From contig OZ234501.1 of NCBI GenBank assembly GCA_965153455.1, positions 15,550,855-15,614,854 on the forward strand: 64,000 nucleotides of DNA, in the 5' to 3' direction. Source of the stretch: Sphagnum compactum. Its lineage: Eukaryota; Bryophyta; Sphagnopsida; Sphagnales. The translations under genes and the position numbers were made by a program. The notes below the pieces were generated by a model. It was given only the letters and a program-made list of their open reading frames with translations. It was not told where the DNA came from and made no database searches. Positions within the stretch are counted from its first letter, which is position 1; the number at the start of each line of letters is the position of its first letter. Shown here piece by piece: positions 12,671 to 26,552 of this stretch.

Positions 12671-15600
12671 TTGGGGCAAAGAAGCACTCTCCACGAGACG
12701 CTACACTAAGTGTTCGGTGACCGGCCTGGCTGCCCCATTAGGTTGATATTGGGGGCCCAAAGGCTGAGTTTTGGCGGGTATGAGGCGGGTACCAGCCTGG
12801 GTATTAGGTAGGGGTTGATATTCCCTATAAACCATAGGGTTGTGGCTGGAATTTTTGGGTAATTTTTTTTGGTGAATGATATTGATATACATCAATTGAG
12901 TGTATGGTCACATTAGAAGTTTAAATTTTTTAATTGAAAATCCATTCAAAAAAATGTTTTTATTGCATTTTTGGAGCAATAAATGCATACTAATTTTTTT
13001 AAAAAAAATCCACTGCTTTAAGAAAGTGGATGAAATTTTATTTATTATTGCATATATATATATATATATATATGTATTTTTTTTTTGTAATGTGTTATGA
13101 ATCATAAACATGAAACCTTGTAGTTGTTGATAAAATATGTGTTTTATGCACATTGATTTTATCCAATCCTCTTCTTTTAATGATTGGATCAAGTTTAACT
13201 TTGATTCAACATGAGCTTTGAGTTCCAAATTGTTATCATGCACATTCTAAATTATTTTCTTGTGTTAAGGTTTACATAAGATGCTATCAAGATTTTAGCT
13301 TACTATGTATTATCATACTTGTTATATATCACTTTTTTGGACAAAAATGATTCACCTTTAGTGTGTTTTCACTCTATTATAACAAATATTTTCTTATATA
13401 TGATTTAAGTTGTCAAAAAATGAGGATATTACATTTTGCTATCCCCTCTTCATTTAAACCCCTACATAGGTTATGGTTGATAGTTTTGTAATGTACCCCA
13501 AATGTAGGTATTACAATATAACTTTTGTGCAATACTTGCATTTGGGGTTTACCTCATATTATCATGAGACTATTAAATGCATTGGAGCATTAAGGTGTCA
13601 AAACATCGAGATCCAATTAAGGGGAGGACACTCAGATTTTTGCAATTTTTTCATGTTGATAATTTTAGTAGGTTTAAGGGTAATAGGTAAATAGTTATAT
13701 AGTAGTGTTTGGCAATCCTCAAGTTTTTAAAGACTTGTTGGGTCTAGGTTTTATTAGAGTTAACAAGATACACCCCGATTTTTTAATTTAATTTTTGTTT
13801 TTTTCAAGAGACCCAAAGATGTTTTCAAAAATTTGAAAAAAATATTTTCACTCAAGTTTCAAAATGTCAGGTTTTGCACATTTTAGACCCACCAATATTC
13901 AAAGGTGGTTTTCACATATTGGTTTTCAAAAAATGCATTATTTCATGTCTACATCTACTTTTATTGGCTACGAGGAAAAAAATTGCATAAAGAAACAAGT
14001 CATAAATGTGAAATTAATGGCAATATGGTAGAAAAAGGTGCCACATAAATTATTTTTATTTATCAAACATGCTTTGGTACTTTATTGAAAAAACAAAATA
14101 AAATCCATTAGTCAAAATATTCAATAGGCATTGTTGGGACATTTAGCAACCCAAGCCAATTTTCAACCATTTTTTGATACATGTCCAACACTGGTAAATA
14201 GGCGATCCTCTATAGGTAGGCCCACATTAATGAGTAGTAGGCATATGTAGGTAATAGGTCGGTACTCAATACGTAATTAATAATAAGTAGGTAGCCATGT
14301 AGATTAAACAAAAAGGGCAAAAACCTAGTAACAATATTTGTAGATAAATATGGTTAGGTACATCATTTCTTTTACTAGCGAATTTTCACCAAATCCCTAC
14401 TTGAAAATTTCTTCTTATAGGATGGATTTTCCATGAAAAAAGTGGCCCCAAATTTGCTAGATTTCGTAAAAAAAATTCTGCCAATTGCCAGATTTTTATT
14501 ATTAGTTCCAATAGGTAGCCAAAATTATCAAAAGGTTTTGGTTTTTTCCTACTTTCATCTTAGTACATGTGGCCAAATTTGGCTAAAATCACATTCGAGA
14601 TGATAGCCACCTCGGCTACATCACAAAATTGGAAAAAAGAAACCCTGGTTAGGTAGGAGCTTTAAATAGACTAACTTGACTAACCAAAGGTTGCTAGTTA
14701 GGGACAAGCATAGAATGAAAGAATACTCTTTCCAAATATTATTTCCAAATATTTCTTAAACATTCAAATATTTGGGCTGTCACTTTTCATTTAGTAGCAC
14801 TTCTCCAAATTCACCTCCACTTTGACCTCCCATTTGAACTTGAGTTTGTTCAGTGCGGGTTGGCAATTGTAAGACCAAAAACCCTAGAAATGAAGACTTT
14901 TATTTTGGGGGTTCAGTTTTACTTATAAAGACCTACCTTGATGATATACCCTGTGGTTATCAGGTTGGGTATGCCAATATCAACTCCAATGCATACATAA
15001 CAAGCGGGTATTATTTACAAAACTGAAAATTTTGATAATTGGGGTATCGATTGAACAAGCAAATGATGATAATAATAACCCAGTCTCTCAAGTTTTTTCA
15101 AACTCTGATTATTTGATAACCTCTGTGGCACAGGAAAAATAATTTCACTGCCCAACTGGTTATAAAAAAAAGAAAGGGCAAATTGGCCAACCATGGTTAG
15201 CAGTTAGTATGTAGCTAACCACTGTGGTTAGCTATGGAACATGAGCACAACCAAAAAAAAGTATTTGAAGTCCAAAGAGAGAGAGGGAGAGGGAGAGGAA
15301 GAAAAACCTTGTATATAAAAATCAAGGACGGGAGCTCATCCATCAAAAGTACAAGGCAAAAGAGAGCACGAGTAGACACAACCTAAAGAAGAAAAAATGA
15401 AAGCAAACAATCAACAAAAAAATAAGGAAATTTTTTAATGTAAATAGAATCCATGAGAGCTACGAAATGACGATCAATGATAACAAAGAAGACCTAACAC
15501 AAGAAAATTGTCGTCTGCCACAAGTTGACTAATGATGGAGGTACACTAGCTATGTATGATGTGTGGAAAACATGAAGAACCCCGACCAAGTGCAGCAGCC

Positions 15601-16400
15601 CGTTGAAAATCACGATGGCGCTTAGTACTTGCTAAGTTGCATGCATGCATGAATATATATGTTGCCTATGGTGCACATGTTTTGTTGTTGAGAACGGAGA
15701 AGCAAGCTGCTGCATGCTGCTAGTGTTGTTTCTCAGCAGAGTGGATCAGGTTTGGTAGAATGGAACAATGTATCCAAAACACAAGTTGGAAAAAAGAAAA
15801 GCAAGCAAGCAAGCAAGCAAACAAACAAACAAAAGCCTTTTGCAATGATTTTAGGTGCACCATAAACTAGTTTTAAAAAACTTTGCCTTCCTTCTTTGTA
15901 GGACATGCCTGAAAAGGAGGTGAAACCTTTCAGCTGAAGATATAGATAGACAACTCCCCCGCCACCTTCTTAAGTAGAATAATATATTGTGAATCTGCAT
16001 GGCTTTTATTTCAAGGAAAAGAGAGGGGCAGAAAAGGGGTTTTTTTTTAAGTTATAAAAAAATTGGTGATTAAAAAAAAAATTCCTAATTTTTCCCCCCA
16101 ACTCTCACTAGAAAAAAGAATCCAAAATTTTCCCAATTGTAGTAAATGTCCAAAAACTGAAAATAATTGTCATGAAAAACACATGCAAGGATGATGACCA
16201 AATAAGAGGAAAAAAAATGTGAAGAAGGACATGATGATCTAGACTTAATTTATTATGTTCAAAATTAAGTTCAATGATCTAAAAGCAAAATTAGAATTCA
16301 TCCTTCAGCTACCTACAACATATCAATTAAGTAAATTAGGGAAAGTGAAAAAATTATCCTTTCTTTCCAAGTGATGAATGTCCAAATTTTGATGTTTGCA
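12671..16400. other. AT-rich intergenic DNA, no supported gene
   Basis: No frame resembles a known protein. There is an (AT) run near 13057-13072, poly-T near 13078 and a GA-rich stretch at 15275-15300. A short (GCAA)/(ACAA) run lies near 15801-15832. Confidence 0.55.
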
Positions 16401-16419
16401 ATATAGATAGTAGTAATTG

Positions 16420-16525
16420 GACTATCGCATTGGATCCAAACTTTTGGAAGTTTTTTACCTTATTAGAACCAGTTTCTTTGCGTGAAAGAGTTTAGACTTG
16501 TTTAGATTGGAAGCGATGTTTTTTG
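16420..16525 (-). repeat. Dispersed repeat family C, copy 1
   Basis: On the minus strand, CAAAGAAACTGGTTC, then AATAAGGTAAAAAACTTCC and GGATCCAATGCGATAG occur in order. The same order is found on the plus strand at about 63020-63140. This is non-coding decayed repeat DNA of unknown class. Confidence 0.6.
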
Positions 16526-16849
16526 GGTGTTCAGAGTGAGGACATAGTAAGTAGATGTACGACATCTTATTCATTGGCAGGGCCAGCGTGTTTGTGATGC
16601 CTTGTTTATTCCCACATGGATTCACATGGTCTCTCAACACACACAAGAATAGTAGTAATTCAACTCTTTTTTGCAACTTCTGATCAAAATCATTTGGATT
16701 CAACTCAGAAGAAGATCTCAGATCTCAGATTTCTGACTTACCTTCCTCAACTCCACTCCCTGTCAGAACAACCTCCTTCCCATCTCCTAACTTAAAAACT
16801 CACGGGCTCCGCTCCTCCTGTGTTTTCATTCTTTCTAGCAAATTGCAAG

Positions 16850-17040
16850 GTACAACAACAACAACAACAACAATAGTGTATTATTTGTTTGTATGAGAGC
16901 TCCTCGGCCCACGAGCAACTGGACAATAACTTGACTTCCATTTAAATCAAACAGCATTCTCATATTGCATGCTCCTGAGGAGAAGGAGAAGTCATTAAGT
17001 GACCCAGAACAACAACAACAACAACAACAGTGTATTGTAA
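16850..17040. repeat. Two AAC microsatellites with matching flanks
   Basis: An (AAC)n run at about 16853-16873 is followed by AATAGTGTATTATT. A second at about 17010-17028 is followed by CAGTGTATTGTA. The shared flank suggests a duplicated segment, not two independent microsatellites. Confidence 0.55.
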
Positions 17041-20000
17041 CACTGGAGATATCATTTTTTTAATTAAAAAATAAAAAAATTAGATTTATTTATTTATTTT
17101 TTGTGTATAGCCAATTCAAAATCTTAGAAGCTTTGCAATTATGAACTAATAATTGTGCAATTATCAAATGTATTCAAGTTTAAATAAAACTTCCCCCATC
17201 AATGTGCAATACCATAAACATATGAAGGGGTTAAATGTGCATGGTGAATAATGTACTATCTACCAAAAGCTTGACATATCAGCATTAGGGTTTTTTTGGG
17301 GGGCCCCATCATGCTAATTATTCTCACAATTTCTTATTAAATTTTTTTTTTGGGGATTAGCGGTTAATCAATTTCTGCGCCAATTTATGAATGGTAATTA
17401 TAAATGTGGACAATTGGACATTTGAGGGTTAAGAGGAATGTTAATAGGGTGTTTGGTGATTTTGTCTAAATTTATGCATCCTTTAAGCTTGTCACAAGAT
17501 ATGAATGGTGATTCTTCAATGTGAAAATCTTGCAAACTTGGGCATGCTCCCAAGGCATGTTCCCAAGCTCCTTAGCATTTGGTTGAAATAAAGAAAGATT
17601 TGAGGTATGGATCAATGGCAAACTATTTCACTAGGAGGAAACTTGCAGCTGAACCTACACAAAATAAACATGAATAGGGATTTGATGTTATGAGATCTGA
17701 TTGTTTGTAGAAATTCATCATGTCCAAAATCACACACCCATGCATAAAACACTACTCCTAAGTATACACATCTTTCTAATCCTCAAAAAGTCTTTTTACA
17801 CAAAATGACCCAAATTCTTAGTTGAGACTCCTACAAGGCAAGTCTTGACTTAGTTGAAACATTTTGCTTCTATGATTTCAATGCCCTAAATCTATGCCAA
17901 TTCTCATTGGGGGCATTGCAACCAATGTGTGAATTTTTTGGGTTGAAATCTTTCTAATTATTAAATCACATCCCAAATAAATGTCATTTGCCCTTCCAAA
18001 TTGTGTTTTGAAAGTTTGATATTCCCAAATAGTTCTTGGAATTTTCATAGGGAGAGAGCCTTTCCAAGAACTTGTCTTGCGGAGTCCTTTCTCAAATTTT
18101 CCTCATTCCATGCACTTATGTGAAACTTCATTTCGTTTTGCATTTGTTCAAGCCTCAATCTCTTTCAAAGATGTGATAAAGTGGAAATTGGGGCTTTGAT
18201 TTACCTTGTGCCTAGGTAATGAACTCAAGGTTAAAGGCCATAACATGTAAGTTAGCCTTAAGTCTCCAACGTTGTTGGTGAGATTTCATTTATGTCATGT
18301 GGAAAGCAATGGAGTGTTGGTCTACTTGTGAAGTTGCTTTGATTTATTCTCACATCTAGAAGTAGGTGTTAATTTGATGTACTTTGATGTAGTGTTTCAA
18401 ATTAGAATAAACAATTTTTATTCAATGTCCCCACTTTGTTTGTATTGTAATTTTGATATATCATTTTGAAAGCAACACTAATGTTGCCTTTGTTTTCATT
18501 GCAAAATTGCAAATGTATGGTCGATGGTGATGTTTGGATATTTTGGACTTGAAAGATGATCAAAACCCGCATATATGTATTGGTTTGATTTGAAAGATGA
18601 TCAAAACCCCCATATATGTGTTGGTTTGGTTGTGGGCAATTCTTTTTCTCATTTCAAATGTATTGCCAATGTGTCCATGGTTACACAATTAGGATTTACC
18701 CATAATCATGGGTATTGACATCTAGCTTTTATTTGTTCATAATCCTTGAAGTTTTGGTTTTTTGTAATATTTATGTGAGAAAAAACATATTTACTATCTA
18801 TACAAACTTGGGCTTCACGTTGTTATGCATTACCAACGACGATTTTCCTTCTTAGTATGTTCCCATATGATTACCAATAATTCATCATTATTTATGTCAA
18901 TGTGAAATTTAATATTAATTAATATAAATATCATGAACATGAAAGGGCACATGTCAATTTGCCTTTTCATATTCATGTTGGTGGTTAAGAAAAGTGATGA
19001 AATAGTCATAAAAATAAAAGAGTTATCAAGATAGGAGTGAGGTAGTTATTAGGACGGAAGTGAAGTAGTTAGGCTTGGAAATGAAGTAATTATATTTGGA
19101 AATGTCTTTGAAATTGTTCAAGGACGACCATATGAAGGATTATGCAAAATCAATAAGGAGCCTATGAAAGATTATAAAAACCACCCATATATTAGTTCCT
19201 TAAAATTCTTGTCATTGAAATTTATGGTTTTTAACCCTTTTAAACTACACAAGCCACTTGGGAAGGATGAAAGCAATAAACAATGATCCCCGTTGGGCCT
19301 TTTGAGTTTAATGTTATAATAAATACAATAATTACTCTCAAAATGCAATGCATTCAATTTTGGGTTTAACTTTTGGTGTTCGAGCTTTAAGATTATGACT
19401 TTCCTAAAAATATCTTATTTAATATTATTTGAGCTTCACATTATTCCACACCATCAATGACAATCATTGGTATGTTATTGTAAATGTAATTGTCAAGGAG
19501 GTGTTGTCCAATGATTTGGGTGAATTAACACCTACATTCCAATACCTTGGTAAAACCCACAATATTTTAAAAAAAGTTTCTAAGTGTTATAAATTTGTCC
19601 CATACATCTAGAGGCATAAAAAATCATAAATGGAGGCAATGCTCACAACAAGGGAAAAAAAACAACAATCTTAGACCTTATACCTAAAACTAAGTCAAGA
19701 ATAAAGTGATTTGAAAGTTTTTTGAGAAAATATTTTCAAGACAAATTCTCAATTTGATAAGTTTTATAATTTGTTATAGATGTTCAAAGAAAGGGCACTT
19801 TGCAAAAATGGGTATTGTGATTTAAAAAGTGAGTCACCTTATTGTGCATTCACCCAATAATATGCAAAAAATTATGAAATTTCTTTTTAGTTTTGACATG
19901 GTTTCAATTGAAAGATGCACCATTCGTGAAAACAATATAATTTTATTACATCAAAAGTGTCACCATAATGTGTTTTCACCATAAACATGCAAGGTAGAAT

Positions 20001-21600
20001 GACAAGTTTTTGCAAGAAGGGTAAACAATCAAAAAATTGGACCAAAGAAAATTATCATTGGTTTTGAAATACAAAGATTGACATGATTTGTTAAAATGAA
20101 AAATCACATAAATGTATTTGTACCGGTGTAAAACATCTTCCTCCACGTTAAGCTTTTTTTAACCTAATGGTGGACAAGGTGCATATGTTTTATTAGTTTC
20201 ACTTCATGGACAAAGGAAATATTAATATTTAACCAACAAGGAGAAATTTATAGTTTTCCCACCTTACACAATGCACACATATGACCATCTTTTAAGAACT
20301 AATTACAATCTTGCCAAGCAATTGAAATATTAAAATCCATTTAAAAACTAGATGTGAAAAGAAAAACCATATCAATGATATTTTTATTAATTTTTGTCAG
20401 TTGTATTCCTTGCAAAAAAATATTTTTATCACTTTATACAATTTTGAAATTTAGGTAGGTAGGGCATTAAGGTTGGACAATAGTAGGTACCCACAATGTG
20501 ATTGAGCCCAACTATATATATCAAGTACTTTGGGCCTAGTAATATTTTGATCCCATTCATATTGAATCTTACAAGTAGACATACCTTAGGCTTTTGAGTA
20601 ATCTTAAGGATGGGTTGCATCTAGATATGATATTAGACAAGGTATAATAAAAACATTCATCCTCACAAACAATAAAAAGTTGGTTAATATTTTAAAATGA
20701 CCAATTCTAGTTATCACCATAGGTTTAACCTTGTTATAATATGATATACATATATAACATACCCACTTGTTTGAAGTATGTTTGGAATCAACACCTTCAA
20801 GGAGATTTGATGGTTAAAGGGTTTAGGGGTTTTTCCTTTTCATCAAAAAACTCCATATATTATTATGTGGTAATTGAATATGAATGGAAAATGCTTAATT
20901 ATCTTGTATTTCATAAAATTTCAATTGATATTATATGCATTAGAGTAATGGTTGTGCTTTTGAATGCTTTCATCCTTTGTGTCTTGGTTTGAAATGTGCA
21001 TTGACACTAAAACCTAAAAGCCCATGACCATTGAAAATTGGAGGAAATGACATGTCAAGATACCATTTCACTTTTACACAAGGCTAAGGCCTAAGGGATC
21101 AAGGATATGTGAATGGATGAAAAATGAGCATTAGATGCACTTTGGATAATGTTTCACGATCTAATGCACTTCATGCCTGGCCCACCTATTTGAGGTGGGC
21201 TTGATGCGAAGTCCATTAGGCCATGAGCCCATAAAGCTATGATTGGTCTAAACTTCAATATATCTTAAGGTATGTTAGCGAAGTCTTTTGTCACTTTACA
21301 TTACACTTCACAACTAAGGCCCCATACATAAATGATTTTTGAATTTCCATGGGATGACATTGGGATGTGTTTTGAGGGCTTTAAGCATTCCCATGGTGCC
21401 TGTGCCTCACTATAGTGTAAAGGGAGCCTAAGATCCTTTGTGAAAATTGGAATTAATCAATAGGCTAAATTGGGATTAAGTGACCTAGCACCCACAAGTG
21501 CACCATTCATTGGAAACCTGTTATGACTCAGTTCTGACCCACATTTAAGTGACTGGCAGGAAACTTGGCAACTTGTAGTGTAAACCCTCCTACTTAGGGT
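17041..21600. other. AT-rich intergenic DNA, no supported gene
   Basis: No gene was found. It includes the 41-bp duplication at 18549-18629 (two copies of TTGAAAGATGATCAAAACCC) and repeat family B at 18865-19215. The rest is unassigned, with short open frames only. Confidence 0.55.
18865..19215 (+). repeat. Dispersed repeat family B, long copy
   Basis: It matches 50318-51190. Shared blocks in order are CATCATTATTTATGTCAATG, ATATAAATATCATGAACATG, GTTATTAGGA, AAATGAAGTAATT, TTTGAAATTGTT and GGATTATGCAAAATCAAT (TTT for TAT in the other copy). The 50-kb copy holds about 0.5 kb of extra sequence in the middle. It could be a solo LTR or a MITE, but I could not locate terminal repeats. Confidence 0.55.
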
Positions 21601-21607
21601 ACCCACT

Positions 21608-21694
21608 CTTTCCATTAGGCTCTTGTGTTCACAGCACACAGCTGTGATCACTGTTATACACAATGTGCTATGATCACAACAGCCTAATGGAAAG
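21608..21694. repeat. Inverted repeat (14-bp perfect arms)
   Basis: The arm CTTTCCATTAGGCT at 21608-21621 is perfectly complementary to AGCCTAATGGAAAG at 21681-21694. The interior contains GTGATCACTG and TGATCAC, which can add a second stem. A related string (CAGCAGCCTAATG) recurs near 21960, so this may be one end of a foldback element. Confidence 0.65.
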
Positions 21695-22147
21695 ACACTA
21701 ACATAGGGCCTTGTTTCTTGCTGCAGGGACAATGGCTTTCCTTCCATTGGAGAGCTACAAGTGCATTGAAAATATGTAATTAATCATGTTAGGAGCTCTA
21801 GGAACACATGTTCTCATGAAAAAGGACAAATGTCATTGTAATGGTGAGTCATAATTCGACTCAGAGCACTTGCAATTGGGGAATGCTTAACCCGTACAGC
21901 TATGAGATGACTATGAGAACAACTAGTTGAAAAACCATAATGGAAAGTTGCTGTGATAACAGCAGCCTAATGAAATAATGTCCTTAATATATGTAGATAA
22001 CCACTGCCATTAGCTTTGGAATAGGAATACGTCCAAATCGTGTTAACTATGTGCACACACTATCCATCCTGCATGGTGCACTGGTGGGTGATGGTTCACT
22101 CTGGCCATTAAGTAGCATGCTGTTTTTTCTCCCCTCATGCTACAGCT

Positions 22148-22249
22148 TTGGACATTTGTGTGATGATCAAATATCTCGAGGACAAACTTATGAGGTCCTT
22201 GGACATTTGGGTGATGATCAAATATCTCAAGGACGAACTTATGAGGTCT
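22148..22249. repeat. 51-bp direct tandem duplication
   Basis: Two copies start at 22148 and 22199 with TTGGACATTTG-GTGATGATC. They run through AAATATCTC-AGGAC-AACTTATGAGGTC with four or five differences. An antisense frame of 175 codons runs across it, but only by chance as far as I can see. Confidence 0.85.
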
Positions 22250-23682
22250 TTTAGGAGACAAACTCAGGAGGAGATCTTCAGTTGAGCTGGATGGATGAGT
22301 CCAACCCCCTGTTGAGTGGGTTATTTGATAGGTTTTCAGACTTTTGAGATCCGTAGTAATGCTTTGATTACTTTTAGAGCCATGGTTATAGATTTTAAAG
22401 AACCGTCGTAATGCGAACCTCTGGTTATCATATGTGCCATAATTTACAAATAACCGACACCCAAAACTCCAAACATGGTGAATGTGGGGAACTGAAGATA
22501 AGGTGATCAGTTCTTTGAAACTCAGGACTGTCTGACAATTAGTTACAAAACATTGAGAAAGGAGGTGCAAGAGTCACAAATCTAGTTAGGTCACTACAGG
22601 ATTTGGTTGGCAGGGAAAGGAAGATATGTAGGCCTGAATTGAGACACAAAAGTATGGAGGAGGGTACCAGAGTACTATGGTCCTACCTTCTTCTTCTTAG
22701 GCACTCTTTTTTTGGGGAATTGAGAAAAGAAACTCCCCAAAAAATTAATAATCTGAGAAAATAAATTAACTTATTCCTTAAAATATTCCGTTAACTAATT
22801 GCAACATTAACAAGAAGTTTTGGAAGAGACAATAGAAATGAAGAGAACTCAACTTGGAAGGAGGACAAGTGGTGGCAACAACAGCAACAACAACCACTTT
22901 GGTTCTATTAGATGCACTATTCACAACGCACATGGGAGGAAGAGAAGAGACCCAAGCAATGGACATGGAAAGAGCTCACTTACCTATATAAAATTCTATT
23001 GCGACAAGACTTGGGGGAAGAATACCTAGCATGTAGACTTTCATGTTTCATTATGGGCAGCAAGTTGATCCTTGAAAGTACGATCCCCATACTAGAAAGG
23101 AAGGTGGCGGGGTGCTCTACCCTAATTCCAGTCTCCAAGGCATGCATGGCATCAAAGTGTTGCTACCAATGTTTTTGTCAGTTTTGTAGGATAACTACAC
23201 ACCCTTTGCATTACACTAAATCAAGATTGAGGTTTCTTTTGGAGACATCTGCTAATCAAGATTGAGAGATCCTAATTACTTTCTCTCAGACAAAGGGTTT
23301 CAATTACACTTCAAAAGATGCAAGCATATGCAAATTCAAGTCAAGCAGTAGCAATGGAATCAGCCACCTCTCAACCTTGGGTGCTTGCAAACTCCTCACC
23401 TCTTGTCTCTTCACAGATTTTATATGTCATAGGATGACTTCTAGGTTTAGCTCTAGATCATCGAGATTTTTGTACTCAATATTTAAGTCCACACCATGTC
23501 CTTCTTCTCCACATTTTCAATTTCAGGACATGAAGACCAATATTGGGTGGGCACTGGGTATACTTTGGTATACTTAGTATTTCAATCAGTTGGATAATGG
23601 CAAACTTTTTTAACAAAAATAAATACGTATCAGGGTATATTGTTGTTCTTTAACTCTACATGTCAGGGTATATTGTATGTAG

Positions 23683-24190
23683 CAGTGTTGGGTGGGTAAT
23701 TGATTTTTCAATAACTGCCGGTTCTGATTCAAAATGTTTCAGCATCAGAGAATTCCCCATTTCAGTTTTACCAAGGCAAGGATATCGTGTTTAGGTTCAT
23801 TATGGAGTATAGTAGCTTAATGGATTTTGGCCCATACTAGGTAATAATAATAATAATAGGTTTATTTTGATTTATATGAGGATTTTTGATATTTTGGCTT
23901 TTGTTGAAATTTCAGGTTAGTTAGTTATAGAGTTATAGTATCTTGAAGGATTTTGGTTCCTTTTAGAGGATTTTCTGAAGATTATATTTTTGCATGGTGA
24001 AATGAGTATTTGAGTTTCGATAAGTGTTCTTGAAAAACCCTCCAAGAATTGGCAGTTTTCATGAAAGAACTGGTAAAAAGAACAATCCCAATCAAGTGTA
24101 AGGTCTTTTATAATACAATGCCTTTTGATTTTTAGTATGCACCAGTGTTGGGTGGTTACGGTATGTACCCAATCACAGAAAATTTCCATC
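23683..24190. mobile_element. hAT-like element ends plus embedded family A repeat
   Basis: CAGTGTTGGGTGGGTAATTG starts at 23683 and CAGTGTTGGGTGGTTACGG at 24140, both in the same orientation. The same 13-mer, or its complement, marks other repeats in the window (about 41835, 51494 and 57962). Repeat family A (23788-23975) sits between the two ends. I could not pair either end with an opposite terminus and target-site duplication, so these may be truncated elements. Confidence 0.4.
23788..23975 (+). repeat. Dispersed repeat family A, copy 2
   Basis: It starts GGTTCATTATGGAGTATAGT, passes CCCATACTAGGTAATAATAA and ends near TCTTGAAGGATTTTGG. It is the reverse-complement relative of 10735-10930. 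Confidence 0.6.
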
Positions 24191-25101
24191 TTACTTATTT
24201 TTGCACTTCAAGCTCCTTCTTTGACTCGACTCTCTAACCAAAAATCAAATAAAATTAATGCAATATAAGATGAACGTAGAGTTAAAGAACAACAACAAAA
24301 AAAAAAAGTCCAATAATTGGAACACAAATTAATGACATTATATTTTTCTTAAAGCTCTAATTATACTCCAATAAAACAGGGTCCGGAAAAACAATATAGT
24401 TCACATGTGTGCACTGAGAAAAAAACCCCATTGGGGTTAAATAAAAGGAAAATATATATAGAGCAGTCAGCGGCTGAGGGGGCAAGGCCCATAAAGAAAC
24501 AGAATCAGAAATCCAGGGGAGAGTCAAACTGGGAGAACCTGTGAAGAAAAAGCTGAGTGTTCATCAGACATTACTTTAGAATATGTTGGTGCGATAATAA
24601 TGATCATTATAGTTTTGAAGCTGAAGAGAATGTCAAGAGCTTTTGCACATGGGATTTAGCGAAAACAAACTCAAGACTTCAAATATACGTACATTACAAT
24701 TTCCTGAAACATGCAGTTTAGGTAGTTGTAAAACTAGCAGCTTGCTGAGTAATGACTTGGCCCTTTATGGCAGGTTCAAACTTCAGATGAAAAACTTTCC
24801 CTTACTGTATCTAGAAATTCTCATCTAGATGCATACACTTCTATGGAACATACCCATCCATCATATATGCACATTTAGTACTCCAAATGTCACTCACACA
24901 TTGTGTCAAGTGTGAGCCAAAATTTATGCCCAAATCTTACACCAGTGTGTGTATTCTCTTCCTTATGAGCCAGAGCCAATAAACCCAAACCCTCTATATG
25001 TATATATACAAGGGTATCCATAAATTGAAGCAAAGTTAAGTAAATTTTACCAAGTTTACCAAAGTTGGAAGCATGGAAATGATTTGTGTTTTTGTGTTGT
25101 T

Positions 25102-26552
25102 CTAGTTCTTGGAGAATAGCTTCAAGAAGAAACCCCACATGCTGGAATTTCTTGGTGACTCCTCCCTTGAAGGAGAATCGTCCCCTTGCCCTCCATCATG
25201 ACAAGCCCCAAGTTTTGAAGCAACTTGGTTCTTCACTTCCTTTGCCTTGTTCTTGGCTTTTCCAAGCTTGCTTTCCCTGGATACAAAAAATTGAAAGAAG
25301 TTCAACACACATACACACTAAAAAAGTGAAATGAGTGTCACACCCTAAAAGAAAACAAAGAAATCATATATATATAAACACTAAACCCTAAACCGGAGAA
25401 AAAACTCCACAACAACAATTAAATGGAGAAATAATAACAATACACAAAAAGAAATGCAAATGTACCTCTGAATAACCCCAAAATTGCAAACCAATATCGA
25501 GGTATTGCAATACCCTTTAGAGGGACATTAATTAGATGCCTAAATTTTCATTTCTACCAGCAACTACGTAGATTAAATGTGTTATAGTGTGGTCCAAACC
25601 AGTGTTGTATGAGTATCATCAGAAATGGCACCAAACCCCCACCTATTATAAGGGCAGTTCTTTGAAATCATAACTACTGTTCCCAGAAAATCAGAGAACA
25701 GGTTCTGATATATTAGCCATCATTCCTCAAAAAGTAATAACATTAATGAAAGTACCCCAAGAAATGCACAATTCTTTGTCAGTTATTTCATGAGAACTGA
25801 AAGTTCTTGAGTGTTTGAAAATAACCAAAACCAAAGGTTCTATAGTTCTGATTTTTTGTTTCCCCAAAAACCTCTGGTTCGGGTTATTTCAAAAACTCAA
25901 AGAACCTGCGATTCTTTGATTAAAATTTCTAAAAACAGGAACTGGGGCTTATTTAAACAAAATCAAATGCCTCTACATTACTGGTCCAAATGATTGTCAA
26001 GACAATATTGCAGTTTTACATGACTCATCATGTTATTGCATTGGAAATTCAAAAAAAAAAAACTTTTGAATGTTGGATTTCAAGTCAGACTACGAAAATT
26101 GATGCATTTCAATCTCAAACAAATCTAACTTTCTGTATTGGGCTTTTGGTGTTCCACAAATCATAGTTTAAGTACCTGGATATGGGAGTTTTTGTGAATT
26201 CACCATCTTTGAACTTGATGATGATTTCTGTATTGTCTATCATCTCATCAGTTGACACACCCAACACAGCTTCCTTACCATGCCACACTCGGAGTGTCTT
26301 GTATGAGTCATTTGGGTCAACTGCACTTTGTACTAAGAAGTCAGGGTTGTCAACAACACTTGTTTCTCCCACCTTGGTGTTAGTTACTAAGTTGAGATCT
26401 GATGCTGCTGCGTCTGATGATGATGATGCTGGTGGTGGTTTAGGTTTTAGCTCCTTCAATCGAGCTTGAGCTCCATTTGAAGTCACTTCATATACCACAA
26501 GGTTTTTATCTGTGTCATTCACCAATGTTGTGTACAATTTCCCCTTCGTCAT
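25102..26552 (-). CDS. Unidentified 183-residue plant protein, two coding exons
   Basis: I do not recognise this protein. Exon 1 is 26552-26176 and exon 2 is 25276-25102. The donor reads TCCAG|GTACT, the acceptor TATCCAG|GGAAA, and the join is in phase (AG|G). The start is the first ATG in frame (MTKGKLYTTLVND); a GTG codon upstream is not used. Residues 1-35 and about 60-125 look like a compact soluble domain (VVYEVTSNGAQ, WHGKEAVLGV, EIIIKFKDGEF). Between them is a proline/serine/alanine/aspartate linker. The tail is highly charged (ESKLGKAKNKAKEVKNQ) and ends in a hydrophobic/basic cluster, WGFFLKLFSKN, which may bind membranes. No signal peptide or long helix is visible. A predicted acceptor at 26621 and donor at 26855 suggest a 5'-UTR intron. 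The coding intron holds a hAT-like element. Splicing is well supported by phase; function is unknown. Confidence 0.7.
25600..25983. mobile_element. Non-autonomous hAT-like element, 384 bp, with 8-bp target-site duplication
   Basis: The left end is CAGTGTTGTATGAG (25600) and the right end is CTCTACATTACTG (25983). The ends are imperfect inverted repeats, CAGTGTTGTA versus CAGTAATGTA. It is flanked by GTCCAAAC (25592-25599) and GTCCAAAT (25984-25991), which match at 7 of 8 positions. An 8-bp duplication with CAGTG-type ends is typical of hAT transposons. It has no transposase frame. It lies wholly inside the single coding intron of the 183-residue gene. Confidence 0.65.

Noticed and set aside
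22043-22570. 175-codon minus-strand open frame
   Set aside because: Its length depends on a 51-bp tandem duplication and the peptide shows no domain, helices or codon pattern that suggests a gene.
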